The notes: a model not told the origin generated them from the sequence alone. A DNA stretch of 64,000 nucleotides from Epiperipatus broadwayi (GCA_028023455.1 JAQFVV010000013.1:6962188-7026187), one strand, 5' to 3'. Shown: positions 1 through 13,079, counted from the stretch's first letter. Numbers and translations are program-made.

Positions 1-284
1 GTTTACACAATTCTATCGGATTCCAAATATAATAATAGCCCCCTTTTTTGGAATAAATCAGAAGAGTCAACAAAAATGACTCACTGTTTTAATATTCATG
101 GCTGAGGTAGATATCTAAGCAATTTTTTAATATTTGTCTAAATGTATTGTAAAACTATTAAAGTATAAACAGGATCTAAAACTATTATATTTTATAATAA
201 TTTTTAAATTTTAATTATTTTAATTTTAAAAGTTGAATACTAAAATGGAATTTGTAAAATAAACTTTAATTTATAATGCCCTTC

Positions 285-355
285 ATGCTTTAGTATAGTA
301 TCAGATCTTAGAACACGAAGTTCAAAGATCAGAGTTCAAGTTCTGTCATTTTCAA
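285..355 (+). repeat. Possible tRNA-derived SINE fragment
   Basis: A pol III box B-like stretch (GAGTTCAAGTTCTG) is followed by TCATTTTCAATG. The same arrangement occurs near 16041-16122, where ATTCAAATCCTG is followed by TCATTTTTAATG. The shared 3' body suggests one SINE family. Box A is degenerate, so the call rests on box B and on the match between the two loci. Confidence 0.35.
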
Positions 356-906
356 TGTTTGATTTTTTTTTAATTCCCAAACAGCAAATCATTTGATTAT
401 TTTTAAAAAAAAAAATTATAATAAATTCTTGCTTTAATTTAATAAATATTTTTAACAATAATTTTGATTAAGATGTTTGCCTTTGAAAATGACAATCTGC
501 AGCAAAAATGCAATTAAGACCTTACATAATCAAGATTATTGGAGTTCTGTATAAAAACATTTATGTAGTGCAATAAATTATTACTATTTAATTAGGAGTT
601 TAATTTGTATTATAAATTACTCTAATATTAATAAATATCTTAATGATTGCTTATTGTTTTAAGAGTAAATTATAAATATAAAGATTAGAATTGTTCGGGG
701 TATATTGTAAAAATCAAGATTAGAATTGTTATAAAGCTCAGTCAATCAATTTTGGCAACTGAGATAAACCTTAAAAACTGTATAACTATAGAAACAAAAA
801 TTAAAAATTGTTCAAGGCAAGATCTAATTGATTAGTTTTGGCAACTGATGCAAACCTTAAAAACTGCACATTTTGGGCTAAACAAAGCAATGATTATAGA
901 ATATAT

Positions 907-1018
907 ATATATGAAATAAATATATTTATTTAATATATATATATTCAAATATAATATTCATTATATATGAAATAAATATATTTATTTAATATATATATAT
1001 TCAAATATAATATTCATT
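907..1018. repeat. Two-copy 56-bp AT-rich tandem repeat
   Basis: A unit beginning near ATATATGAAATAAAT and ending ATATAATATTCATT is present twice, head to tail and almost identical, with a 56-base period. It is a simple local duplication in AT-rich DNA. Confidence 0.85.
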
Positions 1019-3036
1019 TTAGTGTCTATTTCAACTTTGTATCTGAGACAGTTACTTCACTGCCTCATTTATAGGAACAGCCTCGTAATTCAAGGTATAG
1101 CTTTTCCTAGAGGCTTTATTGGCATAATCAGATTAGATAAGAAAATTTTCTTGAAGAAATAAATGACCAAGTTGAAAGCTTATTTTGATCTTTTTATGAG
1201 ATTTGATCTAATTCATTAAAAAAATGGATTTGTGCTCGGAACATAGAATATTTTATTAAAGATCCAATAAAACCAAAAAAAAGAGTAGGTTATTTCAAAA
1301 TGTTTTTATTCATATAACCATCAGGAGATATGGACTTGATATTAATCAATAATTTATTAATAAATGTCATTAATATTATGTGCTTATAAGAGATCTCATT
1401 ACCATAGTTTTTTTTTTAAAAAATTCCATTTATGAAATTCAAATTTAATGATATGCAAACCTTTTAATATATATATCATGATTTATATAAACATGTGTGT
1501 CCTTATACATTTCTCATGTTTTTTCATTCTATATCTAATATTGAATTATATCTATCTTAGTAATATGTGGTTTTTCTTTTATTCTAGCCTGTTTTCTTGT
1601 ATTTGTTTATTATTTATCAGAACAAAAGAGATTCTCCATGGTGTTAATGTCAAATTGCGTGAGGAAAAGTAATCAAATGATTCTCGTTTGCATTAGATTG
1701 AAAATTTTTGATGGAATGTCATTCATATGATGGCGAGTAGTCGGTGTTAATTTGATAACATACAATAATAATATATTCTCACAATTAGTTATAGATTATT
1801 AACAATTATGATAATTGTTTTTAAATCAAAGCAACTTTACTTAACATAGCTTTTAGCCTTCGCTTCTTACGATTACGGCGTCGAATGGAAAAAAAATCTA
1901 TTGTTACGTAATTTCTCAAAGCAAACTGACAGCTTCGAGAATAATTTGAGTTCTTTTAGAGAGGATATTTTTTTAGTGCCTGAATAAACTCTTAAGGAGC
2001 AAATAAACATTGGTATGTTATCAAAGTAACCTGATATCTTAGCTAAAATGCAACTTAAAACGATACCGTAACCTTTTGTAAATATTTTTCTTCTCACAAA
2101 AGTGCGTTCTAAGACGTCTTTGTCATAAACAATATTTAAACAATTTCTTTCTTTGTTGTTTTTCCCCTTCGCAAACTAACTTGAATCAACTTCAAATAAT
2201 TGTCAGTTATATATTAGTTAATTTGTAAACTGCATATAGCTATAGCCGAAAAAATTTGATATAATTATTTATTAAAATAATAAATGTTTATTGCTTAGAA
2301 ATTAATAAGAAGTTTAAATACTAGAAACGATAGAAGTGAATAGCGATTCATGAACATTGAGCTTGGAGCAGTTATGCGCAATGTTTTTACACTTGCGACC
2401 CCCATACTCAAAACTGAAAATTTACACGATCTATTATAAGCTGTTACCATTCTATTATAAGCATAAAGAATAGTAATAATAAAAGTCTTTTCACCCACAT
2501 ATAAATATATATCTTTATATTATAATTCAGTACATACGATTTGATATAAGATCTTTGAAAAAATTGCATATTAGCAAAAATGCATAATAATACTTGGTTC
2601 TTAATAGACCTGTTGCTTAGGAAAAACTACAATTTTTTCAGCCTGTTTTAGAAAATGTATACATTAAGAACTTAATACCACATATCAAAGTTAGGAGATA
2701 ATACCAGAAAAACAAAACTCTGAGAGGGAAAAATAACAATTAGATTAATATAAGCAAAATGCCATTATGATGTGCTGTTTTTACAAAGCGGATTTGGAAT
2801 ATAAAGGTGTTTAAACAAAAAAGTGATCAGACACATAATACAACTTCAAATTATCGTAATAGATTTCTCACTATAAAATCTTTCCATTGACTCGTAGATA
2901 AATCGAAAGATTTCACGAGTATTAATGTGAATAAAAAATTTGGACTTCAATTAGTGAAGTATTGAGTAACTTCACGCTCTCAGATCGAACTGCTTCAGCT
3001 TCACCTATTTAAATAGAAAGCAGGTTGAAGTAAAGA

Positions 3037-4370
3037 AAAAAAAATCTATATCGGGTCAAGCTAGCACATTCGGCTAAAAACAGAATCCAGAGTCCAAGCA
3101 AAGATACCAAGCCGATCAATATGAGATGGTTAGATCTCGAGACTGACTGCACTTCAACTCCTTCACCTGTGCTCCAAGACTCACGCCCCTATGGATGACC
3201 ACTCTTGAAGATACATATAGACATCATTTTAACTGCGAGATTGACATAGGTCAGGGAGAAGCAATGAGACTCATAACAAAAAATGGAATTTATCAACTAT
3301 ATATATTTAAAACTAATCAATGCATAGGAAATCACATATATAATATAAAGAATTTGAATTGGATTGGAAATAATAGATCGAGAGTAGAGTAATTTATTAA
3401 ATTGTATGTTTATTTTGCAGATTAAATTTGACGATTTTTATATATATTATTTTTGCATTTTACAATTAAAATGCGTTAGCATCTAACATTTTTGGAGAGC
3501 GCTTTAACACTCTCTCCTTACAATTAAAATTATTTTACATTTGTTGTGCTATTTGATGAACTTAAATATTGTTTTCATCATTTGGTTTATTATCTTACTG
3601 ATCAGTCACTGCATTGTAGCTATGGGGCAGATTATGCTAATCCCACTTATTTCATGGTTTTTCAGCTAAGTAATCAGACTAAGCCTTGTTTTCACATATA
3701 TGTGAAACATTTAAAGTCAAATTTATCTATAATATTATTATTTCAAACTTGTGTGCATGAGACCGAAACTAGCTCTTGAATATGTCAGACAATGGCTGAA
3801 ACTTAATTTAAGGGAGGAAGAGTTGGCAACAAAAAAGAACCAATGCGTAGAGCGTGGGTAAACAGTTATAATAAATGCTGCTCTATGGATGGATTAAGAT
3901 TTAGGGTTTTGTGATCAACACCGGAGCCCTATGACCGATCGCCATGCTGCTAAGAGGGTTGGGGGTAGCTAACACTATTGCCTGGAATTTGACGTCAGGT
4001 CTTATTCCGCAGTGCGACCCAAGGAGTGTAAGAGGGATGGCCGTTCCAGTCCCATCTTAAAGAAAAAAGCTAACATAACGGAGACAGTTTAAATGTATAA
4101 TAAAATTATACACATCCGCCAAGCAAAAGAGTTGAAATAATTTAATATTTAGCCACGAGACGATAGCTAATCAGTGGAATCATTAACGCCAACTCTAATA
4201 TAGCATTTTAATAATCATATGCTATACGTGGGCGTACTTTTAAATATTCTTTGCTTTCTAGTTTCACTCTCAAATAACACATTTGATTACGCGATTAATA
4301 AAAAAAAAGAGGGGGAAAAAGTATATTTGGAGGGCTTTTACAAAATGAAATAAATAACAAATATACTTAT
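3037..4370 (+). repeat. Left inverted arm of the 5.1-kb foldback
   Basis: This is the reverse complement of 6846-8175. It contains a less AT-rich block at 3921-4060, whose counterpart is 7140-7315. Open frames in the two arms (3195-3392, 7071-7268 minus, 7090-7311, 7950-8153) are short, do not correspond well between the arms and have no recognised motif. I do not treat them as genes. Confidence 0.8.
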
Positions 4371-6845
4371 GATTGGGAATTAAATAACGAGATCCCATAC
4401 GAAGGGAGTGAATTTGCCAGAAGCTTAAAAATGCACCCAAGTCAGCCTCTGTTAAGACCAACGAGCGAATGTAATGAGACATCTGAATCCGAGGATGATG
4501 ATGACATGTTGGGATATTGGTTTGGCTTTAGTAGTCACGAGCCAAGTATTAAACAACCCCCAGATCCTACTTAAAAATTTATTAGCTATAAAAAAAAAAA
4601 AAAAAAGGGTATCTGTCCCTCCCCCAAAAACATTAAATATATACTGCATATTTAAAAAAAAAAAAAAAAACTAACATGTCTACCCCATTCTAACTGACAA
4701 ATATCCATTTGGATATTAATTCAGATTTATTGAGATTTCATGATTTTTTTTTATGATTGATTGGTGATTTAATGTGTATATTGCTCTTGATATTAATTTT
4801 ATTGCGCGTATGTTTTTTTTTGTGGTAGGAGAGTCGTAAATATAAAGGTACTGATAAATAAATCCCTTAGCGCAGCAAGTAAATAAGTTTATGTGCATGG
4901 GAAAATAGGAAATTATTTAACAAATTGATAACGAAAATTCAAAGTCATGATTGTAGCAAGGTCATTTTTTTTTAATTGTTTTTTTTTTTGTAAGTTTACG
5001 GAAATGAAACGGTTGTCTTCAAATCCCTCACCGTTTCACCAACCATCCTAATAACCCACTCGTCTGTGCTAAGTTCAAACCTGTTTAATAAGTCTAAATT
5101 AAAATTTGTAAGCTAAAAATTGCAATCACGGCTATATAAACAGCATTATATACGCACATACGAAAGAACGCTATAATTGAATAGTATTGCCAGAGTTATA
5201 GCGTATAATTTTATCGCGTAATATTTTTAAACTATTTTTAGTACAGTAATAATGTAGCGTCAATTTATTAATTTATTACTTAAAGTCGTATGTGGGAATA
5301 TAATCCACCTATATTGAATATATATATAGCATAGTGGCGTGATTAAAATATTTATTAAATTTTAAGTTTCATTTTTATTATAAACCAATTTAATGTAAAA
5401 ACACATTGAAAGGGTGATTGATTGCAAATGCGCTGACAAGTTTCTTTTTAAAAAGAAAAAAGATTTTTTTTCTAAAAATAAAAGTATTTTCGTAGAATTA
5501 AAAGTTTAGTAAAGTTTTTGCTGTAAACAATTGTATCAGTATATGCCACACCTGCCTTAGGTTTCTAAAAAGAAAAGCCAATTTTAAAATAATCTAGCTA
5601 ATTGATTCTAAATTATTTTGGAGACCTCGCTAATTAAAAATATGTTTACAGCAGGGATTTTACACATAAATTATAAAATCAGAACAAAATTCCTGACTAA
5701 TTAAAAATAAAATCTAATATCGGATTAAACTGATTAAAATTCGATTTAATTAAAAATTTGATAATCAGAGAAAAGTTATAACACCTAAAAGGAATGTCAG
5801 CATGTTTGAAATCAACCACTAATTTCATAAGCAAATTAAAAATTTTGTAATCTTGATGGAGATGAAATTCCAAGGTGTGTGGGCTGATAAGGCGATCATT
5901 TTTAAAAAGGCCATGTAAAGTGGAGGAGCCATCTTAGATCTTTACTTTTTTTGAAACCTTGACAGCTTTGAATCTTTGAAATCTTTACAGCTTGAATGCT
6001 ACATCTGTGAATTTTTGCCTTCTTTGATCATCTTTAAGCTTTTGAATCCAGCGTGTATCCTGAACCAAAGGCAACCGTGAACATTTTGACATCCAGTTAA
6101 GTCAATAATTTTTATATCTGTTCGAGAGAAAATGTCGGGCTAAAACAGGCAGCCTTGGCTAAGCTCCAGAGTGAAGGCGACGGGCCTTTACTTCCATCCA
6201 AAAACCACCATCACCAGTATGCCGCCATAACATCTCCGCTCTAACCGTGGGAAGAAGATGATGCCGCAAGCCGCCACAAAGACTCCCGTAACTCCAGCTC
6301 AAGTACTACAAGATGACCGGTAACATCACCATTTCTAACTGCAGTTCAATATATTAATTTTTCTTTAAGTCTAGACTTATAAAATTTATTTTAATTCTAA
6401 AATCTTGAATTCAAGTAAATTGCTAAATGTAAAATTTTATTCTTAAATTTAATTATATAATTCTGACCTACTTTCTAATGTTTCCTAACTAAATGATTTT
6501 AATAATTTTATTTTCAATTTTCTCACTGCAGTTGTGACTATGGTTTCTTTATTTCTTTTTTATTTTAAAATATAAATTATATGCTAATGCCTCGAAACAG
6601 TGGGCATTCAATATTAATAATAAAGAGAAGAGAGAATGACCCCTCTTCATTTAATAATTATTTATCGTAGCTTAATGCACGCTGTTTCGAAACCCTCTTA
6701 AATAACTGTCAAGAATTGGCTATGTGCTGATTATTATTTTGACCTTGATTATTTAATTATTTGTTGGCAATTTTAAAATGGGAATCTTGTTTTAACCCAA
6801 AGTAAATTTCAATTTAATTTTCACTAAGCAATATCCAAGCCTTGA
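4371..6845. other. Centre of the foldback element
   Basis: Mostly AT-rich sequence with no gene I recognise. It holds homopolymer runs near 4590-4670, a less AT-rich patch at 6118-6320, and a short dispersed inverted repeat in which CGAAACAGTGGGCATT near 6594 pairs with AATGCACGCTGTTTCG near 6673. Nothing else stands out. Confidence 0.5.
6118..6320 (+). other. GC-richer, coding-like patch of unknown origin
   Basis: The patch is clearly less AT-rich than its surroundings. One plus-strand frame reads about 45 codons without a stop (starting near SRENVGLKQAALAKLQSEGD), then a stop, then about 27 more codons ending in a Ser/Thr-rich run. GTAACATC after ACCG near 6318 resembles a 5' splice site. 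This may be a captured exon or a transposon gene remnant. I do not recognise the peptide and there is no second copy in the window to compare. Confidence 0.25.
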
Positions 6846-8175
6846 ATAAGTATATTTGTTATTTATTTCATTTTGTAAAAGCCCTCCAAATATACTTTTT
6901 CCCCCTTTTTTTTTTATTAATCGCGTAATCAAATGTGTTATTTGAGAGTGAAACTAGAAAGCAAAGAATATTTAAAAGTACGCCCACGTATAGCATCTGA
7001 TTATTAAAATGCTATATTAGAGTTGGCGCTAATGATTACACTGATTAGCTATCGTTCTCGTGGCTAAATATTAAATTATTTCAACTCTTTTGCTTGGCGG
7101 ATGTGATAATTTTATTATACATTTAAACTTTCTCGTTATGTTGCGTTTTTCTTTAAGATGGGACTCGGAACGGCCATCCCTCTTACACTCCTTGGGTCGC
7201 ACACGAATAAGACCTGACGTCAAATTCCAGGCAATAGTGTTAGCTACCCCAACCCTCTTTAGCAGCATGGCGATCGGTCATAGGGCTCCGGTGTTGATCA
7301 CAAAACCCTAAATATTAATCCATCCATAGAGCAACATTTATTATAACTGTTTACCAGCGCTATAGCGCATTGGTTCTTTTGTTGCCAACTCTTCCTCCCT
7401 TAAATTAAGTTTCAGCCATTGTCTGACATATTCAAGAGCTAGTTTCGGTCTCATGTACAATAGTTTGAAATAATAATATTATAGATAAATTTGACTTTAA
7501 ATGTTTCACATATATGTGAAAACAAGGCTTCGTCTGATTACTTAGCTGAAAACCATGAAATAAGAGGGATTAGCATAATCTGCCCCATAGCTACAATGCA
7601 GTGACTGATCAATAAGATAATAAAGCAAATGATGAAAACAATATTTAATTTCATCAAATAACACAACAAATGTAAAATAATTTTAATTGTAAGGAGAGAA
7701 TGTTAAAGCGCTCTCCAAAAATGTTAGATGCTACGCGCATTTTAATTGTAAAATGCAAGAATAATATATATAAAAATCGTCAAATTTAATCTGCAAAAAT
7801 AAACATACAATTTAATAAATTACTCTGCTCTCGATCTTATTTATTTCAATCCAATTCAAAATTCTTTATATTATATATGTGATTTCCTATGCATTAATTA
7901 GTTTTAAATATATATAGTTGATAAATTCCATTTTTTGTTATGAGTCTCATTGCTTCTCCCTGACCTATGTCGGCTCGCGGTTAAAATAATATCTATATGT
8001 ATCTTCAAGGTGGTCATCCGTAGGGTCGTGAGTCTTGGAGCACAGGTGAAGGAGTTGAAGTGCGGTCAGTCTCGAGATCTAACCATCTCATACTGGTCGG
8101 CTTGGTATCTTTGCTTGGACTCTGGATTCTGTTGCGCGAATGTGCTAGCTTGACCGGTACATAGATTTTTTTTTT
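6846..8175 (-). repeat. Right inverted arm of the 5.1-kb foldback
   Basis: Reverse complement of 3037-4370. It ends in ATAGA followed by a T run at 8166-8175, beyond which sequence similar to family B begins at once. Confidence 0.8.
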
Positions 8176-8183
8176 CCCCGATT

Positions 8184-8640
8184 ATTTCAAAATAAACATA
8201 AACGATCAAAATACAAAATTATTGATACCGACAATCGCAGAGGGAAACTTAATTTTAACATTTAAATACGTTCACACAGATTTGTTTAAAAATGTTGGGT
8301 ATAGATCGATTACATAGATTCCACGGTCAAAAACATTTCAAAATAAACATAAACGATCAAAATATAAAATTACTGATACCGACAATCGCAGAGGGAAACT
8401 TATAAGTAACCCAATAGTATTCACCATAAGATACTTGCGTTGTCACCAATAACTTAAAAGACATCCGAATAAATACATTTTAGATACTCACCGTAAGGTA
8501 TCATTATTTATCGAATGTCTATATATTTTGATCAAATATGAAAACCAAAATATAATTAACCGCAAACTAATCCATGCAAGCGTCTATAAACAACTTAAAT
8601 TTCATACATTTAAGTAATCTTTACAATAAGAGACCTCCCT
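8184..8640 (+). repeat. Family B fragment (B3) with a partial duplication
   Basis: Closely matches 13,965-14,330 of copy B1 and less closely part of B2. The block from TTTCAAAATAAACATAAACG to GGGAAACTT occurs twice here, about 150 bases apart (near 8185-8250 and 8336-8402). B1 has it once, so the fragment carries an extra rearrangement. It directly abuts the right arm of the foldback element. Confidence 0.75.
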
Positions 8641-8992
8641 ACTATCGCATTTTATACCACGTGCTTGAGGCTACAGCCTTAATGAATAATACCTGAACAG
8701 TTTTCATATACTTTTTAATAGTGTTTAGTTTTTTGTTTTCTTAATTAAACATTTATTATCCAACATGAAAACTTCTCAAAAATTTTGCAATTCCCTAAGA
8801 ATTTTTCTCGCAATCCTTTGAGGGGTCATGACCAACAGGTTGCACAGCTGCTGTAGCATCTGATACTTCACTATTACAATCATTATTTTAATAAGTTATT
8901 AGTTAAAAATAAATAACTCTTTATTATAAGTTACATTAAATTGTAATGTTATAATGTAAAATGTTATCTATAGCTAAATGATTATTTTTTCG

Positions 8993-9085
8993 ACAGATAT
9001 GTGTTCAAGCGTATATGAGATAGAGTGGAGAGTGGTGGGTCGTAGAAAGTCTGCTCCTATACCCTATATATTGCATATATTAATA
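8993..9085 (+). repeat. Terminal fragment of family G
   Basis: Matches the end of the right arm of the 9.67-10.47 kb foldback: a GTGTNNAAG-like start, then a GAGAGTGG/GGATAGTTGG segment, then GTNGTNGAAAGTC and a C/T-rich end. Divergence is moderate. Confidence 0.5.
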
Positions 9086-9670
9086 TAGGTCTATAATAAG
9101 CATATACTTTAATTACTAAATGATTAATGTAGTCAGATTTTTATTTCATAAAAGAGTCATTTTTATTTGAAAGAAGATTGAATAATTAAACTATAAAGTG
9201 TAATTGTATTGCCAAGCAATGTCATGTAATAATTTTCGGCAGAAGTTTGCTAATACTTGCCATTATTTTAATACAATTAATCTGATCATCCCAATATTGA
9301 AAGATATATTATGAGTTCTTTATATCATTAGGAAGAGATTAGTCTCCCTCACATTTTAAAATATTTTTTAATAATAGTTACTAGGTTCAAATTTAAAAAT
9401 TATTTCTAATCAATTTTGAGTTGAATGCAGATTATATTGAGCCAGAAGTTTGTAATTATTCTATTAGTTATAGAAAAACCTTGTATGTATGTGTGTTAGT
9501 ATGTTTGCCTGAAATATCCCTAGCATAAAGTTCAAATCTGAAGAGTAAACTAAAGAATGTTTTTTTAAAAAAAAACTAAGAACAGTCCATGAAAACACGT
9601 TTTTTTTTAAGGTAGCCAACTAAGCCGTATCAAATATTATTCAGGAAGTGATTAACTTAGTCAGTTGAAA
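9086..9670. other. AT-rich non-coding stretch
   Basis: No gene, RNA or clear repeat recognised between the two family G pieces. Confidence 0.5.
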
Positions 9671-9672
9671 TA

Positions 9673-10473
9673 TATAGGGGGTTTGAACTCACACTTTCCC
9701 ATGACAATTCAAACAAAGCAAACTCTCCATATAGTAGTGCCATATAGATAGTAATCATGTGACTTTCCCATGACCCTCAACTATCCATGCTATCTCATAC
9801 TGACGATTTACTTGATCACACACATGTCCAACAAAGATAAATAATCACCAATATACATATTTTTTGTTAAAACTAGATTATCATCTCCACACATATATAT
9901 AATCAGTACTCAGCTTATAACAAAATAGCCAAAATCTTCACACTTTAATGGACAGGCTTCAAATCCACTTCACCCTGATAACTATTCCACCATTCATGTA
10001 GTGCTGTAAGGTCTGCCCAGCCAATCCCCTACACTCCATAACTTTTCAGCCATCCATAGTATGCTATAACGTCTGGCCATACCTCATACATGTATGTAAA
10101 TGGATTATGTCCTGTACATGAGGGGTCAGAGTGATTTATGGTTAACATGGCTAGGATGAGAAGGTTCCATCATCAGATTTTCAATGAAATGGATGGCTGA
10201 AGAGTAGTGGGCTGGAGTGGATTAAAGCCTCGTCCATTAAAGTATGAAGATTGGACTATCTTAATATAACACTGAGTATTTATTGTATTTATGTGTGGAG
10301 ATGATAATTGGGACCATCTGACAAGTACTGCTTTAGCATGAAATGTGCATATTAGTGATTATTTATCTTTTTTTGACATGTGTGTATAAGTGTATCAGGA
10401 GTAATGAGAAAGCATGGATAGTTGGGGGTTGTGGAAAGTCCAAGTTCAAACCCCTCTTATATTACATATTGGA
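9673..10473. mobile_element. Family G foldback element
   Basis: An ~800-bp imperfect palindrome. The left arm (about 9673-10,000) begins GGGGGTTTGAACT. The right arm (about 10,155-10,473) ends AGTTCAAACCCCTC. Internal landmarks pair across the arms: ATTATCATCTCCACACATA, CACTTTAATGGAC and CAACTATCCATGCT. The left arm has an extra ~65-base segment near 9695-9765 (CTCCATATAGTAGTGCC) that resembles the arm of the 23.57-23.95 kb foldback. No open reading frame is present, so it is non-autonomous. Confidence 0.75.
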
Positions 10474-11020
10474 GTGGGTATGAAAAGCCTGTACTGTAGA
10501 AAAAAATTCATATATTAGTTAGTTGAAAATAATTTTACGAAAATCTGCAACAATTAGATGACGATAAGACAAGTGCAATATGGTGGAAATTTTTGGTGAG
10601 GAGTATTATTAATTTAATAGTATAAAGTGAAACAAATATTAATTTTATTGATAATATCTAATGTTGAAGAATTGATTCCGATTATTTTAATATTACAATA
10701 GTTATCCCAATTTAAATTTTAAAAAGGAAAGTAATAATTACATCAAAGCAAAGAGATAAAAGTTGTTAGGTATATTAGTCTACTAATGCCATGTTTACAT
10801 AAATTAGCTTTAAAATATAAAATATTGAGTTATAAATATTTCTTTTTGATCTACTCCAGTCATAAACTATATTATTATCCATAGAAAAAAAATTAGCAAA
10901 AGTAAAAAATTAATTGTAAATAAACCTTAGTTGCTGATCCAGAGTTTGTGTGCTGACCTTTTAAACTAAAGACCTCAGATTAATTCTCCAAATAATTCCC
11001 AATTCCTTTCACATGGCAGA

Positions 11021-11118
11021 GCATCGGCCGGGACGCGAAACCCAATAACCGTCCGCAAACCAATTACTTGCTTGCATTTAGGCTAGTGATACCTCTCGGC
11101 TAACAACGCAAGACAAAT
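11021..11118 (-). repeat. tRNA-derived SINE, 5' region
   Basis: On the minus strand a box A-like AGCCGAGAGGT follows TTGTTAGCC, and a box B-like GGGTTTCGCGTCCC follows about 50 bases later. The same order and sequence occur at 24,813-24,905 minus, so this is a dispersed family and not a single tRNA gene. The tRNA fold itself is degenerate. Confidence 0.6.
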
Positions 11119-13079
11119 TGTTTTTATATTTATTATAGTTTAGAATAATGAACTTAATACTTTCTAAAAAATTATAAATGAGCAAGAATCTTTGAAGCTG
11201 TATGTGATGTGAGGTTTAGTGTTAAAAATAAAAACTCTTTTTTGTAAACATAGGTTAACCAATCTTTTTAATAATCTCTTTTCTGAGCAAAGGCATCGCC
11301 AACAGCCTTTGTAGAGAAATAGTGAAGAAGAAGAGAGAGTACTTCATGAGGCTTATCAATTATCAGATGATGAGAATTTGAATATGATTCAATCTTTGAT
11401 TTTATTCTCTACCTAAACATAACTAGACACCCATTTATTGACCTATTATGAATATTTTCTAAATAAATTGGCTATGATTCAGCTATTTAAAAGAAAAAAT
11501 CAAAAGCCCTTTAAAAAAATTTCTTAAACTGGGAGCTGTCCAGGCTGCACAATCTTGGCAGATAAATGTCTTTCTCTACATCATGATGTACTTATGTACA
11601 TAATCTTACAATTATACTTAATGTGTAATATGTTTTTTCATTAATTAATAATCTTTGTTTGCCTTTCTAACAAATCAAGACATTTTATTGGGGGAAAAGC
11701 AAAAAGTGCTGGAAGTTCCAATACATAGGCTTTTACATTTGATCAGGAAAATCCTTTTTGCCCTTGTTTTGCATTATTATTTTATAAGATGACACCCATA
11801 GATTATTTGATGTTTAAAATTTTTTTTCTTTAGACATGAAAGAATATTATTTTGACCCATATTATTATTACTGAATCTTCTTTATTAGTTCTACTGAACA
11901 TTTAGGGATTGATATTTTTTTTGAAAGTATTTAAAAAAGGTACAATTACTGCACTTTTATATATAAGTCATGCAAATCCAAAATTTAGAAATTTATTAAT
12001 GAGCCAAATCAGTTGTCATCTAAACCATAGATAATAAACTGACATTTTAAATAAAAGATCTTAACTTTTAATATTCCCCAGTTAAGCTGTTTTAGAGAAA
12101 CTTAGGATTATCTAAATACTATGCCATTTTTTGTTTTGTTTTTGTTTGTGTTGCTTTGTTTTTTGCAAATGTCATTTTCTTTTATCTATTTATTTGTGTT
12201 CTATATTTACATTGCAAGACTGTGTACTGTAAGAAAAATATATGATTTTAATCTGGACAATAAAATTCCCTGGATGGGTGAGAGAGAAAGGGTAAGTTTA
12301 TTGCATCATCTAGATTCAGCATTAGGATACGGCATTATTTTTTATTACTTATATTAATGACAAGGGCTTCCTCTTCATTCAAGATATCTTATGCTTTGAA
12401 AATGTTGTAGAATTAGTATTATCTCCAGATACTTATATTTTGCTGTAAAAGTTAAATAAAATAGAAACCTTAAGAAACTCAATCTTTTTATAGAAAGAAA
12501 ATTTATTATTGCTATTCAAAAGAAAATGCCTTAAAATATTATTCATGTATGCTAAACAGAAATATATCTCTCATGTTAATAAGAAAAGAAATTACACAGG
12601 CAACAAAATAGAATGCAATACTAACACATATATATTTAGATTGAATAAATAACTTCATCATAATTTTATAAAGAAAAGAAATCCCAAAAATTACATCCAA
12701 CTTATTGTTGGACCATCATCAAAAAAAATCATTGGTGGTATTTTATATTTAAATTTAAATGCATGTATCAATGACATAACAATCTGCAATTAAAAAAGAA
12801 AGAAAGAATGTGAGTCCAGTAGATCTTATATTGAAGTTAATAGAATGATAAAAATATAGAGTGACCACCAAATGGATAATTAAATAATGTTTCAAATTTA
12901 AAGATATCAAAATGAACTTATTGGAATAAAATATTTCAATGGTAACTGCTTGCATTATAATCTTTGAAATCCTATGGATATTTTATAAAAAATACTACTG
13001 ATTAAAGAACAATACAAAAGATAATAGCACTGCACTTCAGCACCTAAGAAAAGTTTGACTTTCTTATATATATATATAT
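11119..13079. other. AT-rich non-coding stretch
   Basis: No gene recognised. The 78-residue frame at 12,121-12,357 is Phe/Leu/Tyr-rich because of T-rich DNA and lacks conserved features. Confidence 0.6.

Larger units (their letters stand above)
1..2850. other. AT-rich non-coding stretch
   Basis: No convincing gene is visible. The few open frames (for example 1448-1672 plus and 1873-2097 minus) have low-complexity AT-biased composition and no recognisable domain. The stretch holds a SINE-like fragment near 285-355 and a 56-bp tandem duplication near 907-1018. The part around 1860-2110 is somewhat less AT-rich, but I recognise nothing in it. Confidence 0.7.
3037..8175. mobile_element. Large foldback element with 1.33-kb inverted arms
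   Basis: Two long inverted arms (3037-4370 and 6846-8175) enclose a 2.47-kb centre. The arm ends match in reverse complement: the outer left end reads AAAAAATCTAT then GTCAAGCTAGCACATTCG, and the outer right end is its complement. The inner ends share TATATTTGGAGGGCTTTTAC. Arm identity looks high, with scattered substitutions, which suggests a fairly recent origin or gene conversion between arms. No transposase or reverse transcriptase is visible in the arms or centre. I see no clear target-site duplication; the left flank is A-rich and the right flank is family B sequence. It could be a foldback-type DNA transposon, a composite of two inverted copies of one element, or an inverted segmental duplication. 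The class is unresolved. Confidence 0.75.

Noticed and set aside
12121-12357. A 78-codon frame with a hydrophobic start that resembles a signal or membrane segment
   Set aside because: The Phe/Leu bias is explained by T-rich DNA, with no conservation or splice signals.
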